Assembly (NCBI GenBank): GCA_023248455.1
Contig: JAHFEN010000006.1
Location: 5,957-11,616 of the forward strand
Direction: 5' to 3'
Source of the DNA: Microcaldota archaeon
GTDB lineage: Archaea; Micrarchaeota; Micrarchaeia; Anstonellales; Anstonellaceae
Length of the DNA stretch: 5,660 bases
Positions 1 through 5,660 of the stretch are shown here, in pieces; positions within the stretch are counted from its first letter, which is position 1; each line of letters opens with the position of its first letter. Position numbers and translations under genes: made by a program. The notes under the pieces were generated by a model. That model did no database searches, was not told where the DNA came from, and saw nothing but the letters and a program-made list of their open reading frames with translations.

Positions 1-1
1 G

Positions 2-793
2 TGGAACCTGATATCCCAGGAAAGGAAGACAGGCGGAATCAGGGTGAACGGCTCGCTCGTGCTGCACATTGACCCCGGGCCTGGCGCTCTAATCGCCTGC
101 CATGAATTCGGGCAGGACCCGATGAAAACCGATCTTCTCTTGGTAACGCACAACCATATCGACCACGTGAACGATGCCGGCGTGATTGCAGAGGCAATGA
201 GCAGCCATGCCCTCAAAAAAAAGGGCTGGCTTATCGGCTCAAAAAGCGTTATTCTGGGGGACGAAAATGGAGATAAGGGAATCTCCAACTACCACAAGAA
301 ATCGCTTGCGCATGTTCTGGCCGCAAAGCCTGGAAAAAGAATCAGTATAGCAATCAAAGGCAGGCGCGCAGAACTCTTTCCCACAAAGGTTAAGCATGAT
401 GACAGGACTGGTTTTGGGTTTGTGCTAGAGATGGACGGCTCGCGCCTTGGTTTCACATCTGACACGGAATACTTTGAGGGCATCTCGGGCCAGTTCAATC
501 GCTGCGACGTTCTCATCGCGCACAACCTGAAATCCAGGGAAGGAGGAGCGCCCGGGCACCTTTTCACCGCTGGCACCATAAGGCTCTTCCGCGAAGCAGC
601 GCCGAGGCTCGGTGTGATCTCGCACATGGGCATGAGGCTTATCAAGTCAGGGCCAGAAAAAGAGGCGCAAAAAATCGCAGAGGCTTCTGGCATCAGGACA
701 ATAGCAGCACGAGATGGCATGAGAATCGACGTTTCCAGCCTGAATATCCGCATGCTGAAGGCAAAAGTTAAAAGCTTGAAGCCAATAATGTGA
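2..793 (+). CDS. Metallo-beta-lactamase-fold metal-dependent hydrolase (5' end outside window)
   Basis: A cytoplasmic hydrolase of the metallo-beta-lactamase (MBL) fold, probably using two metal ions; the substrate cannot be told from sequence. The frame is open to the window edge. The codons before the first possible start (GTG at 44) read as a Gly-Gly-Ile-Arg-Val strand leading into IDPGPGAL, a typical N-terminal strand of this family, so the true start lies upstream. Numbering from GTG 44, the HxHxDH metal motif is H36-N-H38-I-D40-H41. H118 follows in VKHDD, the bridging aspartate is probably D140 in TSDTEY, and further candidate ligands are H160 (IAHNLK), H172 (GHLFTAGT) and H194 (ISHMGM). 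No signal peptide or membrane segment is seen in the part present. The closest general resemblance is to RNase Z-like or phosphodiesterase-like MBL proteins, but nothing identifies it as tRNase Z. Its stop overlaps the start region of the next gene, suggesting co-transcription. Confidence 0.87.
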   Translation, partial: WNLISQERKTGGIRVNGSLVLHIDPGPGALIACHEFGQDPMKTDLLLVTHNHIDHVNDAGVIAEAMSSHALKKKGWLIGSKSVILGDENGDKGISNYHKKSLAHVLAAKPGKRISIAIKGRRAELFPTKVKHDDRTGFGFVLEMDGSRLGFTSDTEYFEGISGQFNRCDVLIAHNLKSREGGAPGHLFTAGTIRLFREAAPRLGVISHMGMRLIKSGPEKEAQKIAEASGIRTIAARDGMRIDVSSLNIRMLKAKVKSLKPIM

Positions 794-882
794 ACATGGC
801 ACGCCAGGGGCAAGGCTCTGTTGAGTACATTATCATCCTGGCAATAGCACTTCTTGTGGCAGGAGCAGTTGTATACCTGCTG
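790..882 (+). other. Class III (EppA-type) prepilin signal and hydrophobic N-terminal helix
   Basis: The first residues contain RQG/QGSVEY. In archaeal class III signals the prepilin peptidase EppA cuts between Gly and Gln, leaving Gln at +1 and a conserved Glu at +5; here these are Q8 and E12. An uninterrupted hydrophobic stretch (residues 14-31) follows directly, as in type IV pilin-like subunits where this helix packs into the filament core or stays in the membrane. No prepilin peptidase gene is in the window. Cleavage is inferred from the motif. Confidence 0.85.
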
Positions 883-2829
883 GGCGGCTCTTCTGAAACT
901 CAGATTTCCTCCACTCTGGCTGAATCCAATGTCTATTGGAGCAGCTCGGCATATCCCATCAGGATTACTGAAGCAACGCATGTGGCTTCTTCACCCTGCC
1001 AGCAGGCGCTCGGAGCTGACACAGCAGGTTATGTTTTTGTTGTCACCAATGCTGATTCAAGTGAACCTGTGACCTTAACCGGGGTCAATGTCGATGGGGC
1101 CAATCGCGATTTTTGCCTGTACGAAGAAAATGTTACCTCGTCAGTGCTTGTCAATGCGGAAAAGAAACAAACGATAGGGATTAATTATGTCAAAAATTGC
1201 CACATCGGCTCCAATCACGAGCTCGCGTTGAACTTCAGCTACAAGAAAGGCGCATTTTCCAATCGCGTGGAAGTCGGGTTGAAGACGCTCGTGCTTCCAT
1301 GCAATTCACAGGGGGGCGTAGCCCTTCTTTCCATCACCACTCCTTTCCTGGCAGATGGATCAGAAGGCGTGTATTACAGTTTTTCTTTGCAGGCATCCGG
1401 TGGAATCAGGCCCTACGCCTGGTCAATCAGCGGCCTTCCGAGCGGGCTTTCCTACAGCCCGTCAACTGGCACTATCAGCGGAACGCCATCTGCCGGGACT
1501 GCCGGCAACCATTCGATTTCGGTAACCGTCACAGACTCAAATTCGCCCTTGCCCAATTCCACCAGCAAAACCTTCCAGCTTGCCATTGCAATCAATGTCC
1601 AGCCATTGAACATTACCACTGCATACCTTCCGAACGCCACCGAGGGACTGGTATACAGCACCGCTGTAACCGCAACAGGCGGAAGCACACCTTACTCTTG
1701 GGGTGCCACTGGGCTGCCAAGCGGGATTTCCATCAATTCATCTACAGGCCTGATAAGCGGGACTCCTTCCGTTGGTACTTATGGAAACCACTCAGTTGTG
1801 GTATCGGTCACTGATTCGACCAGCCCGAGCAGCCAGGCAGCAAACAAGACTTTCCTGCTTTATGTTGACAAGATCTGGACCGATGTAAATTCCTGCCGCA
1901 ACATCTACTCAGACAACAATTACAAGTTGACTGCAGATATCATTGATTTTGACAGCTTGAACGACTGTTTTGTAGCAAATCACCAACAAAACATCAACTT
2001 CGACTGCCAGGGGCACACAGTGGACGGCACAGATGCAGCATGGTACTCAAAAGGATTTTGGCTGTACTTTTCGAATAATATTGCAATCAGTAACTGCGTC
2101 ATATCTGATTTTGGCAGGGGCATACAGCTTGATAACTCCAATTACAACACAATAAATGGCATTACAACCACGAGCAATGTCAATTACGGAATCAAGCTGT
2201 TCCCAGCATCTTCATACAACACAATCAGCAATATTGTCGCCAATTCGAACAATGTCGGGATAGGCATTTACAACAGCTTTGACGGAAGCACTAGCTCGGG
2301 CTCAAACTACAATGTATTCACGGACATCACGGCAATTGATAACAGCCAGGAGGGCATATACAGTTTCTATTCCATTGGAAACATCTTCACCACTCTGAAC
2401 ATTGTCAACAGCAACCTTGGAATAGTCCTGCAGAGTTCTTCCCAGAACTCATTTTCAAGCGGAAGCATCACGTCAAACAGCAATTGCGGGGTATGCATTT
2501 CCGACGCGAATTCCAATAGCTTCACTAGCTTAACAACTTCCTCCAACGGCCAGGGCGTTCAATTGACTAATTCAAATTCTAACTATTTCAGCAGTTTCTC
2601 AAATGAAATCGGCGTAATCCCTAATGGCGGGAATAGTAGATACTACTCCAACACTCCTCAAAACACCACTTCAAAATCGAATATTGGGTGGTGGCCCCTG
2701 CTCAATGATGATGGTTCTGGCGCCTATTCCTGGGACCACACTGCCTGGTACAACGGCACATCAGGCGGCACGAATCAGGACGGAACGCTTAACTCCAGCC
2801 TGCATTACTGGTACAGCAACCAAAACTGA
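790..2829 (+). CDS. Class III signal peptide (pilin-like) surface protein with two Ig-like domains and a NosD-type beta-helix
   Basis: A predicted secreted, pilin-like surface protein of 679 residues, far longer than a simple archaeal pilin. Domains seen: a class III signal with G7/Q8 as the likely cleavage site, Glu12 at mature position +5, and a hydrophobic helix 14-31. A beta-rich pilin-type domain (about 48-171) follows, with a YW...PI opening and several cysteines ending at C171. Two tandem putative Ig (He_PIG-like) domains lie at about 179-269 and 273-359, each with a GLPSG...STG.ISGTPS core. An Asn/Ser-rich right-handed parallel beta-helix of NosD type spans about 362-622, and a Trp/Tyr-rich tail ends the protein. 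It probably works in adhesion or carbohydrate binding at the cell surface; that role is inference. The GTG at 790 overlaps the upstream stop by four bases. ATG at 796 is equally plausible, keeps the whole signal, and no strong Shine-Dalgarno decides between them. Confidence 0.87.
   Translation: MNMARQGQGSVEYIIILAIALLVAGAVVYLLGGSSETQISSTLAESNVYWSSSAYPIRITEATHVASSPCQQALGADTAGYVFVVTNADSSEPVTLTGVNVDGANRDFCLYEENVTSSVLVNAEKKQTIGINYVKNCHIGSNHELALNFSYKKGAFSNRVEVGLKTLVLPCNSQGGVALLSITTPFLADGSEGVYYSFSLQASGGIRPYAWSISGLPSGLSYSPSTGTISGTPSAGTAGNHSISVTVTDSNSPLPNSTSKTFQLAIAINVQPLNITTAYLPNATEGLVYSTAVTATGGSTPYSWGATGLPSGISINSSTGLISGTPSVGTYGNHSVVVSVTDSTSPSSQAANKTFLLYVDKIWTDVNSCRNIYSDNNYKLTADIIDFDSLNDCFVANHQQNINFDCQGHTVDGTDAAWYSKGFWLYFSNNIAISNCVISDFGRGIQLDNSNYNTINGITTTSNVNYGIKLFPASSYNTISNIVANSNNVGIGIYNSFDGSTSSGSNYNVFTDITAIDNSQEGIYSFYSIGNIFTTLNIVNSNLGIVLQSSSQNSFSSGSITSNSNCGVCISDANSNSFTSLTTSSNGQGVQLTNSNSNYFSSFSNEIGVIPNGGNSRYYSNTPQNTTSKSNIGWWPLLNDDGSGAYSWDHTAWYNGTSGGTNQDGTLNSSLHYWYSNQN
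1324..1866 (+). repeat. Two tandem Ig-like (He_PIG-type) domain repeats inside the pilin-like gene
   Basis: Two successive units of about 90 codons encode related beta-sandwich domains, at about 1324-1596 and 1606-1866. Shared landmarks in order are an opening SITTPFL / NITTAYL strand, an EGVYYS / EGLVYS turn, a GG.RPYAWS / GGSTPYSWG strand, GLPSG, an STG(T/L)ISGTPS block, GNHS and VTDS. The protein similarity is clear while the DNA has diverged considerably, so this is an old duplication or domain accretion rather than a recent DNA repeat. Such domains usually act as spacers or sugar- or protein-binding modules in extracellular proteins. Confidence 0.85.
1873..2655 (+). other. NosD-like right-handed beta-helix region of the pilin-like protein
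   Basis: This stretch encodes about 260 residues with short, imperfect repeats of roughly 20-25 residues rich in Asn, Ser, Ile and Gly. Examples are the NYNTINGI, SYNTISNI, NYNVFTDI and NSNSFTSL turns, each followed by a small hydrophobic strand. This periodic N-x-(hydrophobic)-x pattern is typical of parallel beta-helix (PbH1/NosD) domains, which often bind or process carbohydrates. The region opens with a NYKLTADI segment and an NFDCQGHTVDGT segment, the usual first coils of this family. No catalytic residues can be assigned, so a binding or structural role is as likely as an enzymatic one. Confidence 0.75.
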
Positions 2830-2858
2830 TTTTACGGCCCGGCTAACTGGTCAATCAT

Positions 2859-3671
2859 TCAGCCATATCCGGCTAATCCTGCAATTAGCATCACTATCCC
2901 GAATATGAACGCAAGGTAGGCAACGTTCAATCTGTGTGCCGCTCGTATGAGCACGCCTATGGTCAGGTAGCCGAAGAAAAAGCTCGATGCTGCAAGCACC
3001 AGCCCGTCAGCAAACGGGATTGCTGAAACGCCGCCCTGGGCAAGCCAGAGCACCATTTCGGCGAAAAAGACCGTTGGAATAGACAGCAGGAAGCTCAAGT
3101 AAAATGCGCTTTCGGAGTCAAAACCCCTCCAGATTATGGCAGTGGTGCTTGTGCCTGCGCGCGAAACGCCTGGCAGCGCGGAAAGCCCCTGCAATAGCCC
3201 AGTGAGGATGCCGTCACGCCAGTTCGCAGAAGATGCGGACCGCCACATCTTCCTGTGCTGGCTTGTCAGAAGAAATCCGGTGAGCACCAGGCCGGCACCC
3301 ATGGCTGCGAGCAGGGTGCTGCCATCGAGCGCTGGGAGAATGAATCTTTCTATGAGCAGCAGCGGGAATCCGACCAAGCCCGTGAAAAAAAGCGCGGTTG
3401 CGAAAAAGCCTATTTTTCCCCTGGAATGCCCCCCGATGTCGGTTGGCGCGGCTAGGAACTCCATTGAAAGCGCGAGTATTTCCCTCCTGAAGTAAAGGGC
3501 AGCTGCAGCCAGCGTGCCAATATGCAAAAATAGGAGCACTGAAACAACCCCTGAAGGGGTGCCTCCGAAGAAATCCTTGTAAATTATGGTGTCCATTGTT
3601 TTCGAGGAAAGCGGAAGCCACTCTGTAACTGCCTGCACCAATCCAAGGACTATTACCTGCAGCAAATCCAT
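2859..3671 (-). CDS. uppP: Undecaprenyl-diphosphatase family (UppP/BacA) polyprenyl-diphosphate phosphatase
   Basis: An integral membrane phosphatase that removes one phosphate from a C55-type or, in archaea, probably dolichol-type polyprenyl diphosphate, regenerating the lipid carrier for surface glycan assembly. From ATG at 3671 it is 270 residues, near the usual 265-280. The first signature is Q13-AVT-E17-WLPLSS, fitting the (E/Q)xxxE motif. The second is P167-GVSRAGTST with R171, fitting PGxSRSxxT except that the second Ser is Ala172. The LHIGTL segment with H50 is also typical. Hydrophobic segments lie near 3-23, 42-60, 87-107, 119-136, 153-168, 189-211, 220-242 and 250-268, consistent with the family's membrane and re-entrant helices. 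A TTG at 3722 would add 17 residues but would run through the TATA-like region; the ATG places the motif where the family expects it. It converges on the pilin-like gene across 29 bases and diverges from valS. Confidence 0.92.
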   Translation of the reverse strand: MDLLQVIVLGLVQAVTEWLPLSSKTMDTIIYKDFFGGTPSGVVSVLLFLHIGTLAAAALYFRREILALSMEFLAAPTDIGGHSRGKIGFFATALFFTGLVGFPLLLIERFILPALDGSTLLAAMGAGLVLTGFLLTSQHRKMWRSASSANWRDGILTGLLQGLSALPGVSRAGTSTTAIIWRGFDSESAFYLSFLLSIPTVFFAEMVLWLAQGGVSAIPFADGLVLAASSFFFGYLTIGVLIRAAHRLNVAYLAFIFGIVMLIAGLAGYG

Positions 3672-3693
3672 GCAAATCGTCAAGGTTTCGGTG

Positions 3694-3710
3694 CAATAAA
3701 TTAATAACTT
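3694..3710. promoter_or_regulatory. Shared TATA-like core of the divergent uppP/valS promoter region
   Basis: The 68-base spacer 3672-3739 separates the ATG of uppP (-) from that of valS (+). It contains one AT-only run, AATAAATTAATAA at 3695-3707, that reads as a TATA-box-like element on either strand. With the usual archaeal spacing of about 25 bases, transcripts would begin near 3726-3730 for valS (leader about 10-14 bases) and near 3675 for uppP (almost leaderless). A weak GTGGA at 3730-3734 lies just before the valS start. Initiation sites are inferred, not observed. Confidence 0.5.
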
Positions 3711-3739
3711 GCTGACATACAACCAAAAAGTGGATTTTC

Positions 3740-5660
3740 ATGCCGATTTGCGAGCGATTCGACCGGAAAGTCGAGGAAAAATGGCAGAAGTGGTGGGAGG
3801 AACAGGGCACCTATAACTACGACGAATCAGATTCCGCCCGCCCGGTCTACTCCATAGACACGCCGCCTCCTTTCACCTCTGGCGAGCTCCACATGGGCCA
3901 TGTGCTATCCTATGCGTACTTTGATTTTGTTGCCCGCTTCAAGCGCATGAACGGATTCAACGTATATTACCCCCAGGGCTGGGACTGCCAGGGCTTTCCC
4001 ACGGAAACGAAGGTGGAGGCAAAATACGGCAGGAAGCCGCCAGATGAATTCCGGAAGCTCTGTGTGGAGTGGACACACGAATTCATAGCGAAAATGCGCT
4101 CTCAGATGAAGTCTTTGGGCTTTTCGGCTGACTGGCGCTACGAATACAGGACAATGGACCCAGAATACCACAGGCGGGTGCAGCTTTCTCTCCTGAAGAT
4201 GCATGAAAAAGGGCTTATTTACCGATCCGAGCACCCTGTTTACTGGTGCACCCACTGCGTTTCAGCGCTTGCGAAAACAGACACAGATGATGCGGAGCGG
4301 GAAACCGAGCTTCATTTCGTGAATTTCGAGCTAGCTGGAAAGCCACTCCAAATAGCAACAACCCGCCCAGAGCTCATGCACGCCTGCGTGGCAGTAGCCT
4401 ACAATCCGAAAGATGAAAGGTATGGCCAATTGGGGGCGAAAGAGGTGAAGACTGCCTTGGGCAAAACCGTCCCATTCATAGCCGATGCCGAAGTTGACAA
4501 GGAATTCGGCTCGGGTGTGGTGATGGTCTGCACATTCGGCGACAAGCAAGACATAGTCTGGATGTACAAGCACAGGCTTCCCCTCATAAAGGCAATGGAT
4601 GAAACCGGCAGGCTCACAAACGCAGGCGAGTTCAACGGCATGAAAGTCTCCGAGGCGCGCGCCAAGCTTTTGGAAAAATTCAAGCAAGAGGGCAGGTGGA
4701 TAAGGAGCGAAAAACTCAAGCAGGTAATAAAGGTGCACGACCGATGCAAAAAGCCGATCGAATTCCTGCTTTCAATGCAGTGGTTTGCCAAGATAATGGA
4801 AAAGTCAGATGAAATAATCGAAAATGCAAAAAAAATCATGTGGACACCGGACTTCGGCATCCAGTATCTCATCGACTGGGCGAAATTCGTGGAATGGGAC
4901 TGGGTGATTTCCCGCCAGCGTGTTTTCGGCACACCAATCCCGTTCTGGATTGACAGGAAGACAGGCGAATCCTTTCCCGCAGATGAAAGCGAACTTCCAT
5001 TCAACCCGCTAGCAAAGCCTGGAAAAAAAGGCAAGAACGGCCAAGAGCTTCATGCGGAAACTTCCACCTGCGACTGCTGGGTGGACTCAAGCATCACCCC
5101 GCTTGTCATAGGCAAATGGCCTGATGACGAAAATTTCCTTTCCAAAGTATACCCTGCCTCGCTTAGGCCTCAAGGGGTGGAAATAGTGCGCACCTGGGCA
5201 TTTTATACGATATACCGCTGCGCAGAACTGACAGGCAAGTCGCCCTTCAAGGAAATTCTTCTGAACGGAAATGTCCTTGCGCCAGACGGCAAGAAGATGA
5301 GCAAATCTTTGGGCAACATAATCGCGCCAGACAAGCTTCTCACAGACTACTCGGCTGACGCGGTTAGGCAGTGGGCAGCGCTTTCAGGAGCAATGGCAAA
5401 GGACAGACCCTTCTCCTACCAGGACATGCAGTATTCCAAAAGCTTCATAAACAAAATGCTGAACGCGGCAAAGCTGGTGGAAAAATCCTGCGATGGCTTT
5501 GACGGCAAGGCAGTGGGGCGGGAGAAACTGCGCCTGGCGGACAGGTGGATCCTCTCCAGGCTCCAGAAAGTCCGCAAAGAGGTCACTGATGATTTTGAAT
5601 CCTTCCAGTTCCACCATGCCACCAAGCTCCTGCAGGATTTCTTCTGGCACGAGTACTGCG
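3740..5660 (+). CDS. valS: Valyl-tRNA synthetase, archaeal type (3' end outside window)
   Basis: A class I aminoacyl-tRNA synthetase that charges tRNA-Val with valine in the cytoplasm and edits mischarged threonine. The first 640 codons are present; the family is usually about 860-900 residues, so part of the anticodon-binding and C-terminal region is missing. The HIGH signature is H51-MGH54 in GELHMGH, and the KMSKS signature is K519-MSKS523. The CP1 editing domain (about 165-370) follows a C170-T-H-C173 zinc-type pair and contains T207-T-R-P-E211 and the GSGVVMVCTFGDK segment characteristic of archaeal ValRS. QGWDCQGFPTE and VDSSITPL also fit ValRS rather than IleRS or LeuRS. The helical anticodon-binding domain begins around residue 560. 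Between residues 403 and 447, the usual second zinc-knuckle cysteine pairs are replaced by a Lys/Gly-rich loop. The ATG at 3740 puts HIGH at the expected distance from the start. Confidence 0.97.
   Translation, partial: MPICERFDRKVEEKWQKWWEEQGTYNYDESDSARPVYSIDTPPPFTSGELHMGHVLSYAYFDFVARFKRMNGFNVYYPQGWDCQGFPTETKVEAKYGRKPPDEFRKLCVEWTHEFIAKMRSQMKSLGFSADWRYEYRTMDPEYHRRVQLSLLKMHEKGLIYRSEHPVYWCTHCVSALAKTDTDDAERETELHFVNFELAGKPLQIATTRPELMHACVAVAYNPKDERYGQLGAKEVKTALGKTVPFIADAEVDKEFGSGVVMVCTFGDKQDIVWMYKHRLPLIKAMDETGRLTNAGEFNGMKVSEARAKLLEKFKQEGRWIRSEKLKQVIKVHDRCKKPIEFLLSMQWFAKIMEKSDEIIENAKKIMWTPDFGIQYLIDWAKFVEWDWVISRQRVFGTPIPFWIDRKTGESFPADESELPFNPLAKPGKKGKNGQELHAETSTCDCWVDSSITPLVIGKWPDDENFLSKVYPASLRPQGVEIVRTWAFYTIYRCAELTGKSPFKEILLNGNVLAPDGKKMSKSLGNIIAPDKLLTDYSADAVRQWAALSGAMAKDRPFSYQDMQYSKSFINKMLNAAKLVEKSCDGFDGKAVGREKLRLADRWILSRLQKVRKEVTDDFESFQFHHATKLLQDFFWHEYC

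Noticed and set aside
289..981. A 230-codon open frame on the minus strand
   Set aside because: It lies antisense to the MBL hydrolase and the start of the pilin-like gene, both supported by clear motifs. Its translation has no recognisable domain and reads like a shadow of a GC-rich coding strand.
2827..2829. TGA recoded as tryptophan
   Set aside because: The MBL hydrolase and uppP both end naturally at TGA, and Trp in valS is encoded by TGG, so a genome-wide code change is not supported. A local mutation or readthrough remains possible.
2830..2858. Terminator between the convergent genes
   Set aside because: The 29-base gap has only a TTTT run at 2830-2833 and no convincing hairpin or long T tract, so no terminator is called.
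2839..2876. Direct repeat CCGGCTAA at 2839-2846 and 2869-2876
   Set aside because: Eight bases 30 apart, partly within the uppP 3' end, is within chance expectation, and no mobile element or attachment-site context accompanies it.
3672..3722. TTG start for uppP giving 17 extra residues
   Set aside because: The extra residues would be encoded across the only TATA-like element, and the ATG at 3671 gives a family-typical length with the QxxxE motif at residues 13-17.
3214..3810. A 198-codon minus-strand open frame overlapping uppP and the valS start
   Set aside because: It is in a different frame from uppP on the same strand, crosses the promoter spacer, and its translation is His/Arg/Ser-rich without domain features.
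4331..5034. Two minus-strand open frames (135 and 211 codons) inside valS
   Set aside because: They are antisense to a strongly conserved synthetase region and show no family motifs of their own.

Overview
The window looks archaeal, probably a small-genome (DPANN-like) or euryarchaeal lineage of moderate GC content. Three things point that way. One long protein starts with an archaeal class III (EppA-type) pilin signal. The valyl-tRNA synthetase has archaeal-style motifs, such as the TTRPELM-type editing loop and the CTFGDK segment. The intergenic region between uppP and valS carries an AT-rich, TATA-like element rather than a clear bacterial -35/-10 pair. The lineage is an inference from motifs, not from a database match.

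Layout, left to right. Positions 2-793 (+) hold the 3' part of a metallo-beta-lactamase-fold hydrolase gene whose start lies upstream of the window. It overlaps by four bases (or abuts, depending on the start chosen) a 679-codon gene (790-2829, +). That gene encodes a secreted, membrane-tethered, pilin-like protein with a class III signal, a pilin-type beta domain, two tandem putative Ig (He_PIG-like) domains, an Asn/Ser-rich right-handed beta-helix (NosD-like) and an aromatic tail. Convergent to it, 29 bases away, is uppP (2859-3671, -), an undecaprenyl-diphosphatase-family polyprenyl-diphosphate phosphatase. A 68-base divergent intergenic region (3672-3739) with one AT-only core separates uppP from valS (3740 to the window end, +), which is cut off within its anticodon-binding region. 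Apart from that spacer and the 29-base gap, the window is fully coding. I see no tRNA, rRNA, CRISPR, insertion sequence or phage gene.

No single pathway links the four genes. The most plausible functional theme is the cell surface: the large pilin-like protein is probably exported and displayed, and its sequon-rich N-terminal half may be N-glycosylated. UppP could recycle the lipid carrier used for surface glycans, but this link is inference from proximity only. I did not find evidence for a previously undescribed defence or mobile system. The most interesting object is the pilin-anchored Ig/beta-helix protein, including its uneven sequon distribution and a protein-like 29-codon extension after its TGA stop.
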